Source: Acidobacteriaceae bacterium | GTDB lineage: Bacteria; Acidobacteriota; Terriglobia; Terriglobales; Acidobacteriaceae | Reading direction: 5' to 3' | Length of the DNA: 39,582 bases | NCBI GenBank assembly: GCA_025462925.1 | Contig: JAOAPL010000255.1 | Location: 1-39,582 of the forward strand | Shown here: in pieces, positions 9,766 through 18,888 of the stretch | How the letters are laid out: each line of letters opens with the position of its first letter | Numbering within the stretch: the stretch's first letter is position 1 | Translations under genes and position numbers: made by a program | The notes under the pieces: generated by a model | Databases searched by the model: none | What the model was told of the DNA's origin: nothing | Seen by the model: only the letters and a program-made list of their open reading frames with translations

Positions 9766-10950
9766 TTGGCAATCAGTTCATCTATTCCGCATCGCGTTAG
9801 CGCATCCCCGCCTGTTGTCCAGGCAGCATTGTTTCCATTTCTGGACTTAAAGACCCAATTCGCCAGGATCAAGAATGAGGTGTTGGCCGAAGTAGAACGA
9901 GTGCTGGACAGCCAGTATTTAATTCTCGGTCCCGAAGTGGAGGCACTGGAAGCAGAGGTGGCGCGGATTGCTGGCTCGGAATTCGCAATCGGGTGCGCCT
10001 CGGGGTCTGATGCTCTCCTGCTCGCTTTATTGGCTCTGGGTGTGCACGCGGGCGACGAAGTAATCACGACTCCCTTCACTTTCGTCGCCACAGCCGGATC
10101 AATTGCCCGACTCCAAGCACAGCCCGTGTTTGTCGATATCGATCCAGAGACATACGATCTGGATATTGATCAGTTGGAATCCGCAATCACGGCAAGGACA
10201 AAGGCGATCATTCCGGTGCATCTCTTTGGGCTGCCGGCTGAGATGAAATCGATTCTGGCGATGGCAGACGCGAACGGGCTTGCTGTCATCGAAGATGCTG
10301 CGCAGTCCATCGCGGCTCGATACCAAGACAAACGGGTGGGCAGCATAGGAAACATCGGCTGCTTCAGCTTCTTTCCATCAAAGAATCTTGGCGGCGCAGG
10401 TGATGGCGGAATGCTAACAACCAGTGATCCTGAACTTGCAGACCGTCTCAAAGTTCTGCGCGTGCACGGAAGCCGTGAAAAATATCACTATGAACGATTG
10501 GGTATCAACAGCCGCCTGGACGCCTTACAGGCAGCCATCCTGCGGGTGAAATTGAGACATTTGGCTGATTGGACCGCAGCGCGACAGCGCAATGCTGAGC
10601 GATACCGGAATATGTTCGCAGAACTGGGACTGGACAGCCATCTGCAATTGCCCGCACAGCCTAGGGATCGGGTGCATGTCTACAACCAATTTGTTATTCG
10701 GACACCGCAACGAGATGCGTTGAGCCATTATTTGCGAGCGGCAGGCGTACCCACCGAGATTTACTATCCCTCACCGCTGCACCTGCAGCCGGCCTTCGCA
10801 TACCTCGGTTATAAAGAAGCAGACTTTCCGCAAGCGGAGTTGGCAAGCCAAGAGGTGCTTGCGCTTCCGATATTCCCTGAGCTGACTGAAGACCAGCAGT
10901 TTGCAGTGGCAAACGCGATCGCAAGCTTCCACGGAATCGCGCCATCATGA
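9766..10950 (+). CDS. wbpE: DegT/DnrJ/EryC1/StrS aminotransferase (WbpE-like, UDP-3-keto-GlcNAcA aminotransferase)
   Basis: PFLDLKTQFARIKNEVLAEVERVLDSQYLILGPEVEALEAEVA...GDEVITTPFTFVATAGSI...VIEDAAQSIAARYQDKRVGSIGNIGCFSFFPSKNLGGAGDGG (PLP-Lys). Confidence 0.85.
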   Translation: MAISSSIPHRVSASPPVVQAALFPFLDLKTQFARIKNEVLAEVERVLDSQYLILGPEVEALEAEVARIAGSEFAIGCASGSDALLLALLALGVHAGDEVITTPFTFVATAGSIARLQAQPVFVDIDPETYDLDIDQLESAITARTKAIIPVHLFGLPAEMKSILAMADANGLAVIEDAAQSIAARYQDKRVGSIGNIGCFSFFPSKNLGGAGDGGMLTTSDPELADRLKVLRVHGSREKYHYERLGINSRLDALQAAILRVKLRHLADWTAARQRNAERYRNMFAELGLDSHLQLPAQPRDRVHVYNQFVIRTPQRDALSHYLRAAGVPTEIYYPSPLHLQPAFAYLGYKEADFPQAELASQEVLALPIFPELTEDQQFAVANAIASFHGIAPS

Positions 10951-10985
10951 ACAGTAACAAATGAAAAAAGGGTCAGGAAAACACA

Positions 10986-12611
10986 ATGGATGATTCAAGG
11001 CCAAAGATCGCCGTATTGGGTTCTGGATACTGGGGGAAAAATCTAGTGCGGAACTTTCATGAGCTCGGCGTCCTTCATTATGTATGCGATCCGAGGGAAG
11101 AGGTGTTGAAGGAAGCGCATGAAAGATATGGAGTGAGAACGACATCCACTCTGGAAAGTGTACTCCGCGATCCGGAGATCAGGGGCGTTGTGATCGCAGC
11201 TCCTGCGGCTCAACATTACGAGCTGGCAAAGAAGTGTTTTGCGCGAGGCAAAGATGTTTATGTTGAGAAGCCTTTAGCATTGCGAGCCGAAGAAGGACAA
11301 GAGTTGGTGGAGCTTGCTCGTGCGCAGCAGCGGATTCTAATGGTCGGCCACATTCTGGAGTACCACCCGGCCATCCTGGAATTGAAGAGACTGATTCGGC
11401 AAGGCGAACTCGGCAGAGTTCAATATATCTATTCCTCTCGTTTGAATCTGGGAAGGCTGCGTACTGAAGAGAACATCCTGTGGAGCTTCGCCCCGCATGA
11501 CATCTCGGCAATCCTGTTTCTTCTGGACGAAATCCCCAACCGCGTATCTACGCATGGCGGAAGCTATCTGAATACGCACATTCCGGATACGACATTGACG
11601 ACCTGCGATTTCAAAAGCGGCGTCAAGGCACACATCTTTGTAAGTTGGCTGCATCCTTTCAAAGAACAGAAGCTGACGATTGTCGGCGGCAGGAAGATGG
11701 CAGTTTTCGATGATATGGAAAGCGACCGCAAACTTGTTTTGTACTCGCACCGCATCGATTGGGTCGATCGTATGCCCGTTGTTTTTAAGGATGAAGCGCA
11801 GGTGGTTCCACTCCCCAGGGAGGAGCCTTTGCGTCGGGAATGCGAACACTTTCTCTCATGCATTCAAACTCGAGAACGGCCAAGAACCTGTGGTCAGAGC
11901 GCATTGCGCGTGCTGCAAGTGCTGGAGGCATGCGAACATTCGTTGGCGGAAAAAGGGTCGGCAGTACAGGTGGGGCGCTCAGCACCAAAATACTTTGCGC
12001 ACCCAACGGCAGTGATTGATGCCGGCTGTGAGATCGGCCAAGGTTCAAAAATCTGGCACTTCTCACATATTATGCCGGGCGCCAAACTCGGAACTGGATG
12101 TAACCTGGGCCAAAACGTTGTGGTCGGTCCGGGCGTGGCCATAGGCAATAACGTCAAAATCCAAAACAACGTTTCCGTCTATACCGGTGTGGAACTGGAG
12201 GACGATGTCTTCTGCGGACCATCCATGGTATTCACTAATGTAATTAACCCACGAAGCCATGTGAATCGTAAGAATGAGTATAAGCGAACCTTAGTTGGAA
12301 AGGGCGCGTCAATCGGGGCCAATGCAACAGTGGTATGCGGAGTCACGCTCGGCAAATACTGCTTCATTGGTGCTGGAGCTGTAGTAACTCATGACGTGTT
12401 GGATTACGCGCTGATGGTGGGAGTTCCCGCAATTCAGATCGGCTGGGCATGCCGTTGCGGAATGAGGCTGCCAGATTGCAGCGATTCTCGTATTACCTGC
12501 AAGACATGCGGGAGTAATTATTCAATTATGGCCGACATTTGTTCCGAGGTCGGTGACGATGGATCGGTCCGCCATTTCGAGGTACTGCCCTCGACTGGCC
12601 TGGCCGCCTGA
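10986..12611 (+). CDS. Fusion of Gfo/Idh/MocA oxidoreductase (WbpB/WlbA-like) and left-handed beta-helix N-acetyltransferase (WbpD/WlbB-like), with C-terminal CxC...CxxC motif
   Basis: N-terminus KIAVLGSGYWGKNLVRNFHELGVLHYVCDP...VYVEKPLAL. C-terminal hexapeptide repeats HPTAVIDAGCEIGQGSKIWHFSHIMPGAKLGTGCNLGQNVVVGPG..., ending CRCGMRLPDCSDSRITCKTCG. Confidence 0.88.
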   Translation: MDDSRPKIAVLGSGYWGKNLVRNFHELGVLHYVCDPREEVLKEAHERYGVRTTSTLESVLRDPEIRGVVIAAPAAQHYELAKKCFARGKDVYVEKPLALRAEEGQELVELARAQQRILMVGHILEYHPAILELKRLIRQGELGRVQYIYSSRLNLGRLRTEENILWSFAPHDISAILFLLDEIPNRVSTHGGSYLNTHIPDTTLTTCDFKSGVKAHIFVSWLHPFKEQKLTIVGGRKMAVFDDMESDRKLVLYSHRIDWVDRMPVVFKDEAQVVPLPREEPLRRECEHFLSCIQTRERPRTCGQSALRVLQVLEACEHSLAEKGSAVQVGRSAPKYFAHPTAVIDAGCEIGQGSKIWHFSHIMPGAKLGTGCNLGQNVVVGPGVAIGNNVKIQNNVSVYTGVELEDDVFCGPSMVFTNVINPRSHVNRKNEYKRTLVGKGASIGANATVVCGVTLGKYCFIGAGAVVTHDVLDYALMVGVPAIQIGWACRCGMRLPDCSDSRITCKTCGSNYSIMADICSEVGDDGSVRHFEVLPSTGLAA

Positions 12612-12641
12612 TTTCCTTACATTCCACTTCTGAAAAGTCGT

Positions 12642-13823
12642 ATGCAGCACACCTATATACCATTTCATCGGCCCTCAGTCGGAGTAGAGGAGCTAGATGC
12701 CATCTCGCGGGTTCTTACCTCGAAGTGGCTAACCACCGGACCAGCGACTCGACAGTTCGAAAGCGAGTTTGCTGCCTATATCGGCTGCAAGCATGCACTG
12801 GCAGTAAATTCAGCTACCGCAGCGCTTCAGCTTGCGCTGGATGCAATCGGATTAGCGCCTGGGGACGAAGTCCTGGTGCCGTCTTACACTTTCACCGCTT
12901 CTGCTGCTGTGGTGACTCATTTCGGTGCTCGCCCAGTCCTATGTGACAGCGTTAGAGGTGGGTTCAACATTGATGCTGCCGATGCCGGGCGCCGTATCAC
13001 CTCACGCACTCGGGCAATTATGCCCGTTCACATTGCAGGCGAGCCCTGTGACATGGATGCGGTGGATGAGTTAGTGGAGAAATATGAGATCAAGGTGATA
13101 GAAGATGCGGCCCATGCACTTCCGGCCAGCCATCGAGGGCGACGCATCGGTACCATTTCTGAGTTAACTGCTTTCAGCTTTTATGCCACAAAGACAATAA
13201 CCACCGGTGAAGGCGGAATCCTGACGACGCAGAACGATGAATATGCACAACGCGCTTCCACGATGCGCCTTCACGGCATCAGCGGGGATGCCTGGAAACG
13301 ATATGCCCGCGAAGGCTCCTGGTATTACGAAGTATTGGACGCAGGCTACAAACTCAATATGTGCGACCTGCTTGCAGCGATTGGGTCAGTGCAGCTCAGT
13401 AAATGCGACCGGTTCTACGAGAGGCGCCGATCGATTGCCGCACAATATCGGCAGGCATTCGAGCAATTTGAGGAGTTGGAGAATCCCCCCCAAGGAGCTA
13501 CTGACAGCCAACACTCGTGGCACCTTTTTATCTTGCGCATTAGACCGAAACTCTTAACGTTGAATCGGGACACCTTCATTGAAGAACTGAAACGCGAGGG
13601 AATAGGCACGAGTGTGCATTTCATACCATTGCACCTGCATCCGTTTTATGCGAAGAGCTACGGCTACGCGCCATACGATTTTCCGAACGCCGAGGACGCC
13701 TACTCACGATGTATCTCATTGCCGATCTACCCGGACATGAGCAATGAGAACGTCTCACGTGTTATTCAGGCCGTTCAGCGCATAGTGTACCTGAACCGCA
13801 AATCGCTGCTAGTTGCAGCTTGA
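12642..13823 (+). CDS. Second DegT/DnrJ/EryC1/StrS aminotransferase (probable 4-amino-4,6-dideoxysugar type)
   Basis: IPFHRPSVGVEELDAISRVLTSKWLTTGPATRQFESEFAAYIGCKHALAVNSATAALQLAL...VIEDAAHALPASHRGRRIGTISELTAFSFYATKTITTGEGG. Confidence 0.88.
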   Translation: MQHTYIPFHRPSVGVEELDAISRVLTSKWLTTGPATRQFESEFAAYIGCKHALAVNSATAALQLALDAIGLAPGDEVLVPSYTFTASAAVVTHFGARPVLCDSVRGGFNIDAADAGRRITSRTRAIMPVHIAGEPCDMDAVDELVEKYEIKVIEDAAHALPASHRGRRIGTISELTAFSFYATKTITTGEGGILTTQNDEYAQRASTMRLHGISGDAWKRYAREGSWYYEVLDAGYKLNMCDLLAAIGSVQLSKCDRFYERRRSIAAQYRQAFEQFEELENPPQGATDSQHSWHLFILRIRPKLLTLNRDTFIEELKREGIGTSVHFIPLHLHPFYAKSYGYAPYDFPNAEDAYSRCISLPIYPDMSNENVSRVIQAVQRIVYLNRKSLLVAA

Positions 13824-13854
13824 ACTCTGCCGAGATTCCAGGAGAACAGTAGCA

Positions 13855-14541
13855 TTGGTTCATTCCGAAATTGTTCAGGTAACTGGGGCTCAGCTCTTAA
13901 ACGCGAGCCCCTGGTGCTTGTCGCAACGCAAACGAGCATTCGACTTGCTATGTGCTGCCCTGCTGCTGCTTGCCGCATCTCCCGTGATGGTTATAACCGC
14001 GTTAGCAGTGAAGCTGTGTTCACCGGGCCCGGTGTTCTTTCGCCAGATTCGTACTGGCAAAGATGGAATTAATTTTGAGATTCTAAAATTTCGAACCATG
14101 ACTTGCAACGACAACGACGATGGCCCCCGCCTTACACAACGAGGAGACAGGAGAGTCACTCCGATCAGTCGCGTGATTCGACGCTGCAAGCTAGACGAAT
14201 TGCCACAACTGTGGAACGTGGTCCGTGGAGACATGTCCTTGGTAGGCCCAAGGCCTGACTTGCCTGAATACTTGGCGAACCTCAACCCAAAGCAAATGCA
14301 GGTGCTGCAGTTGCGTCCGGGAATCACGAGTCCCGCGTCGCTGAAATTCCGCGACGAAGAGGATTTTTTGGCAAAAGTGTCCAGCGAGGACTTGCCTCTC
14401 TATTATGTCAAGGTTATCTTGCCGGAAAAAGTCGGCTCGGAACTCGAATACGCGCGGTGCGCGACATTCTCCAGCGATTTCAAAGTCCTGTACCGAACCG
14501 CACTGGCCGTGTTGCCCTCGTATCGTTCAGGGGCTAACTGA
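13855..14541 (+). CDS. Bacterial sugar transferase (initiating polyprenyl-phosphate glycosyl-1-phosphate transferase)
   Basis: KRAFDLLCAALLLLAASPVMVITALAVKLCSPGPVFFRQIRTGKDGINFEILKFRTM...RRCKLDELPQLWNVVRGDMSLVGPRPDLPEY. Start set at a TTG with an AGGAG-like site; the ORF track begins at 13813. Confidence 0.88.
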   Translation: MVHSEIVQVTGAQLLNASPWCLSQRKRAFDLLCAALLLLAASPVMVITALAVKLCSPGPVFFRQIRTGKDGINFEILKFRTMTCNDNDDGPRLTQRGDRRVTPISRVIRRCKLDELPQLWNVVRGDMSLVGPRPDLPEYLANLNPKQMQVLQLRPGITSPASLKFRDEEDFLAKVSSEDLPLYYVKVILPEKVGSELEYARCATFSSDFKVLYRTALAVLPSYRSGAN

Positions 14542-14554
14542 GACAGCAGGTGCA

Positions 14555-15826
14555 ATGAGAATTCTTTTCGTGACCCCGTACTTTCCGCCCGAGATTGGGG
14601 CGCCACAGACGCGCATATACGAACAGGCCGTGCGGCTGTCTCGCAAGAAGTGCACGGTGTCGGTTCTCACCACTTTTCCCAACTATCCCACGGGCATTGT
14701 TGCAAAGGAGTGGAAGGGCCGCCTGTTCTGGAAGGGCAGCGAAGACGGTGTAGGAGTGTATCGCTTCTGGAGTTATGCCACGCCGAACTCAGGCTTCTAC
14801 AGGCGGATCTTCAGCCAACTGTCGTTTGCATTGTTGGCGTGTATTGCGGGATTGAGGTTGCCTTCTGTCGATGTGATCATAGTCGAGTCTCCACCTTTGT
14901 TTAACGGCATCGCCGCAATAATTTTGAGCTGGTTGAAGCGAGCGCCGTATTTTTTTCACGTTTCAGATCTTTGGCCCGAATCCGCCGTGCAACTCGGAGT
15001 GCTCAAGAATCCGACGCTGATTTGGATGGCCAAGCGGCTGGAAATTCTGTCTTATCGTCGGGCAGCAACGGTTTTGGCCGTTACTGCCGGCATTCGGCAA
15101 TCCATTGCAGAGGAAGTCGGGCCGGCAACAGTGGCAATGCTTCGTAATGCCGTTGATACCGATTTCTTTCGGCCCGTCGTTGACGAAGTGGATATGAAGA
15201 AAACTCTCGGGGTTTCCGGCGAAAAGTTTCTGGTCCTATACGCCGGCACACTCGGGTTGGCTCATCAGCTCGATGCGGCACTTGATTGTGCAGCACACTT
15301 CGAGGAAGAAGAAAGCAATGTGCATTTTATATTCGCGGGCGACGGAGCAGAAAGGAAAGCACTCCAGCGACAAACCGCCGAGATGAAGCTCTCAAACGTA
15401 AGCTTCGTGGCGCCGTTTTCAAAGGCCCTCATGCCAAATCTGTTGAAAGCGGCTGATTGTGTTCTGGTGTCACTAAAAGACGTACCGATATTTCATGCAG
15501 CGCTGCCGACCAAACTTTTTGAAGCGATGGCTTGTGCACGACCAATAGTGCTGGCTGCAGGTGGGGAATCGGCAGCCCTGATCAGGGAATCGGGCGCCGG
15601 ATGCTGTGCCCGGCCAGGTGATCCAGAAAGTATTCACGATGCGATCCTTGTGCTCAAGCAAAACTCGGCTGAAGCCGAGATGATGGGGCGTCGAGGACGG
15701 GAGTACATGCTCGCAAATTTCAGTCGCGAGCGACATGTTGAAGAGCTTTTAATGCTGCTTCGGAGGTTCGCACCGCAAGCTATATCTGCCGATGTTATGC
15801 CGGTCGTAGGCAGTGGAGCCAAGTGA
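14555..15826 (+). CDS. Family 4 glycosyltransferase (WbuB-like)
   Basis: True start at 14555: MRILFVTPYFPPEIGAPQTRIYEQAVRLSRKKCTVSVLTTFPNYPTG. The track ORF begins earlier, overlapping the upstream gene. Confidence 0.86.
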   Translation: MRILFVTPYFPPEIGAPQTRIYEQAVRLSRKKCTVSVLTTFPNYPTGIVAKEWKGRLFWKGSEDGVGVYRFWSYATPNSGFYRRIFSQLSFALLACIAGLRLPSVDVIIVESPPLFNGIAAIILSWLKRAPYFFHVSDLWPESAVQLGVLKNPTLIWMAKRLEILSYRRAATVLAVTAGIRQSIAEEVGPATVAMLRNAVDTDFFRPVVDEVDMKKTLGVSGEKFLVLYAGTLGLAHQLDAALDCAAHFEEEESNVHFIFAGDGAERKALQRQTAEMKLSNVSFVAPFSKALMPNLLKAADCVLVSLKDVPIFHAALPTKLFEAMACARPIVLAAGGESAALIRESGAGCCARPGDPESIHDAILVLKQNSAEAEMMGRRGREYMLANFSRERHVEELLMLLRRFAPQAISADVMPVVGSGAK

Positions 15827-15830
15827 CCAT

Positions 15831-16976
15831 ATGAAGGTAGCTACTGTCCTGGGCGCCAGACCGCAGTTCATCAAAGCCGCCGTGGTCTCGAAAGCATTCA
15901 GTCTCAGTCCCGAGATCGACGAACTCATCATACATACAGGTCAGCACTACGATGAGAATATGTCCGATGTGTTCTTCCAAGAACTTGATATTGCCAAGCC
16001 TGCTTACAATTTGGGTATCGGATCGGGTCTTCATGGGTTTCAGAGCGGACGAATGCTCGAGGCGATCGAGAGCATGCTCCTGGAGGAAGCCCCAGATTGG
16101 GTACTAGTCTATGGTGATACAAACTCAACTCTCGCGGGAGCTCTAGCTGCAGCCAAGCTGCACATTCCGGTGGCCCATGTAGAAGCCGGATTGCGTTCTT
16201 TCGACCGCCGAATGCCCGAGGAGATCAATCGCGTAGTGGCCGACCACACCTCTGACCTGCTATTCGTCCCTACAAAGACAGCACTACAAAATCTTCGACG
16301 GGAGGGATTGCCTGACTCTGCGATACATGTGGTGGGCGATGTGATGTATGACGCAGCCATCTACTTTGGTTCGAAAGCGAATGCGCGTAGCCAAATATTA
16401 GACGAGTTCGGCCTGAGAAGCGGCGAATACGTTCTCGCAACGCTCCATCGAGCTGAAAACACGGATAACGTCGATCGATTGAGTTCGATTCTGGAGGGGC
16501 TGGCACAGATCGCACGAGAAGTGCCGGTCGTGCTACCGATTCATCCCAGAACGCGCAAGGTTCTTGTCGCTAACGGCATTGTCAGGGAAATATCACAACG
16601 TGTCCGGCTAATCGAACCGGTGGGATATCTGGAAATGATGATGCTGGAAAAGAACGCCCGTCTGATTGCGACGGATTCCGGCGGGGTGCAAAAGGAAGCT
16701 TACTTCCACGGCGTCCCTTGCGTGACTTTTCGCGACAGAACCGAGTGGGTGGAGCTTATTGAAATGGGTTGGAACCGCCTGGCGCCACCGGTGAGCCCTG
16801 CGACTATGATTTCAGGTTTGCGTGATGGCCTGGAGAGTACACCACGTTCCACACAGACCCCTTACGGGGATGGCCATGCGGCTGAACGAATTGTTCAGAT
16901 TCTTCTAGAGAAAGGACGAACGCGTGCCAACTGTATGGACTCGGGCGTGATGGCAGGGGCTAATCCACTATCCTGA
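15831..16976 (+). CDS. Non-hydrolysing UDP-N-acetylglucosamine 2-epimerase family (WecB/WbpI-like)
   Basis: MKVATVLGARPQFIKAAVVSKAF; HTGQHYDENMSDVFFQEL; VHVEAGLRSFDRRMPEEINR; TDSGGVQKEAYFHGVPCVTFRDRTEW. Confidence 0.9.
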   Translation: MKVATVLGARPQFIKAAVVSKAFSLSPEIDELIIHTGQHYDENMSDVFFQELDIAKPAYNLGIGSGLHGFQSGRMLEAIESMLLEEAPDWVLVYGDTNSTLAGALAAAKLHIPVAHVEAGLRSFDRRMPEEINRVVADHTSDLLFVPTKTALQNLRREGLPDSAIHVVGDVMYDAAIYFGSKANARSQILDEFGLRSGEYVLATLHRAENTDNVDRLSSILEGLAQIAREVPVVLPIHPRTRKVLVANGIVREISQRVRLIEPVGYLEMMMLEKNARLIATDSGGVQKEAYFHGVPCVTFRDRTEWVELIEMGWNRLAPPVSPATMISGLRDGLESTPRSTQTPYGDGHAAERIVQILLEKGRTRANCMDSGVMAGANPLS

Positions 16977-17081
16977 CGCACACGCTCGACCTCCAAGGAA
17001 TAGTTTGAGAATCTGCGGTGAGTCAGTCGAGAAATATCTCGCCGGAGACCGCTGCTGAGCGGGATCCCGTAAAGTTTTCTG

Positions 17082-17255
17082 ATGATTTGCACTGCGCTGA
17101 TACCTAGCTTCAGCATCTTCTACGCTGTCGCCATAGCCGTAATCCCGCTTGTGCTCTTATGGCCGGTGCAGATGACAATTGGCATCTTGGCTCAAATCGC
17201 TTTTTTTGGACCGGGGGCAGGCTTACCTGTTATCACCTCAAAATTTCCCAACTAG
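17082..17255 (+). pseudogene. Remnant of a Wzy/WaaL-like O-antigen polymerase/ligase gene (N-terminal transmembrane fragment, 57 codons)
   Basis: Translation MICTALIPSFSIFYAVAIAVIPLVLLWPVQMTIGILAQIAFFGPGAGLPVITSKFPN* shares IPLVLLWPVQM with the intact 37787-39178 protein (VAAIPLVLLWPVQMSLGMFAF). It falls below the ORF-track length cutoff. Confidence 0.55.
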
Positions 17256-17442
17256 GAAGAGCTAGTGAACGGAATCGGGTGCGGAATAATTGCCTTCGAC
17301 CCGACTTATCCGCGCGCCATTGGCGACGCGGTGCTTTATCGGTTGTTGCACCGACCGAGGCAGCGGAAATGGATTCGCATGTCTAGATGCTGTCCACTCG
17401 GCTGCATGCTGAGTCTAGGCTGCTAGCTATGCTGAATGCCTC

Positions 17443-18888
17443 ATGAAAATTGCACTGGAGTTCACCCCTGCTCAGTCACCCGAACACCAGAGCAGGCTAA
17501 GATACGCATTTCAGCTGTTCTGTGCTGTCTATGGCCATGAACCGATCCTGGACAGCACGAAACCAGACAGCGCGGACCTGCGGATCACCTATTCCGGCGA
17601 TTATGGAACCCTTCAGCGTGGCAAAGTGCTTCGACTTCAGAATGGATATAGACCCCGTCCATTGGCACGCCCGGTACCTCGCCCGCGCTGCTTCCGGGAG
17701 GACGGGACGACAACTGTGCTGTTCTATCCTCCCGAGAACTCCGCACAAGTAGATTGGCTTGCGGAAGTCTTCGAGTGGATCTCTTGCGCAGACGAATACA
17801 GCATTTGTGCACGCGACTCCGTCGGCCGCATTCCGTTTGAGAGCAGCGTTTTTGGGCGGTACGGGCTAGATGGGCGGATACCCTATGCGGCGTTGGCCAT
17901 GTGGTTTCTTCAGCGTGCAATTCGTAAGCTAGTTCCGAGTGCTGAGGAGAAGGCCCAAGCTCCCGGCATCGGCCTGACACACGCCATTGTCTGCTCTCAC
18001 GATGTCGATTTCATGCCGTTGGGTTATTTTTCAGTGCTCGGCAGATTGTTAAAGAATTCGATTATTGCCCTACAGCAGTCCCCGTCCGTTGCACTCGGCA
18101 TCTTTGCACGTGCAGTTCTGTTCGCGCTAGGTGGAGCCAATCCGTTGCAAGGGGGTGCGCAGCTCGCGAGATCGGAGCAGAAATCCGGAATTACTTCGTC
18201 GTTCAACTTTATCGTGCGCCATAATCATCGAAGAGATGCTAACTACCGGATCGAAAACCCGGCGGTGATCGAGCTGATGAGGTGGCTCCAGTCGACAGGG
18301 ATGGAGATTGCTCTGCATGGTTCGTACACCAGTCTGGATACTTGCAATGGTCTTAGCGAGGAATTCGAAATACTTCAAAAGCATGGATTTCAGCCCCTTG
18401 GCGGCAGACAGCACTGGCTTCGCTTCAGCTTAGACCGGCTTATAACAGCCGTAGAAAGGGCCGGGGTGCTGTTTGATACTTCGGTCGGTTGGCAGGATCA
18501 CATTGGGTTTAGAGCCGGTGCATGTTTCCCGTTTCCTCCCTATAACTTCGCCGAAGAACGGCCGGCCAGGTTCCTAGAAATCCCGTTGGCAGTTATGGAC
18601 CAGGCGCTATCGCCGATTGCAGGAGAGGCGTTTACCGCAGTCGCAAAACTGCTCGCGAGCAGCCGGATGTACGGTTGGGGTGGTATTTCGTTGCTATGGC
18701 ATCCAACGGCTTTCGGAGGGGGACAACTGCCGATTGAAATCGGCCGAACGTTTTATGACTTGGTCAACGCCCGCTCCGAGTGGCAGGATACATGGCTATC
18801 TGCCAGAAAATTCCTGCAGATAGTGCGCCATCGATATATAGAAGTAGGACTGATGGATCGAGACTGGGGAGCTTCTGATCAATGTTGA
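17443..18888 (+). CDS. NodB-like polysaccharide deacetylase family protein
   Basis: LTHAIVCSHDVDFMPLGYFS (HDVDF-type), MEIALHGSYTSLDTCNGLSEEFEILQKHGFQPLGGRQHWLRF, GGISLLWHPTAFGG. Confidence 0.75.
   Translation: MKIALEFTPAQSPEHQSRLRYAFQLFCAVYGHEPILDSTKPDSADLRITYSGDYGTLQRGKVLRLQNGYRPRPLARPVPRPRCFREDGTTTVLFYPPENSAQVDWLAEVFEWISCADEYSICARDSVGRIPFESSVFGRYGLDGRIPYAALAMWFLQRAIRKLVPSAEEKAQAPGIGLTHAIVCSHDVDFMPLGYFSVLGRLLKNSIIALQQSPSVALGIFARAVLFALGGANPLQGGAQLARSEQKSGITSSFNFIVRHNHRRDANYRIENPAVIELMRWLQSTGMEIALHGSYTSLDTCNGLSEEFEILQKHGFQPLGGRQHWLRFSLDRLITAVERAGVLFDTSVGWQDHIGFRAGACFPFPPYNFAEERPARFLEIPLAVMDQALSPIAGEAFTAVAKLLASSRMYGWGGISLLWHPTAFGGGQLPIEIGRTFYDLVNARSEWQDTWLSARKFLQIVRHRYIEVGLMDRDWGASDQC

Noticed and set aside
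16895-17116. Minus-strand ORF MLKLGISAVQIIRKLYGIPLSSGLRRDISRLTHRRFSNYSLEVERVRQDSG as a gene fragment
   Set aside because: Looks faintly protein-like, but overlaps the epimerase 3' end and I cannot recognise a family. Not supported without a search.
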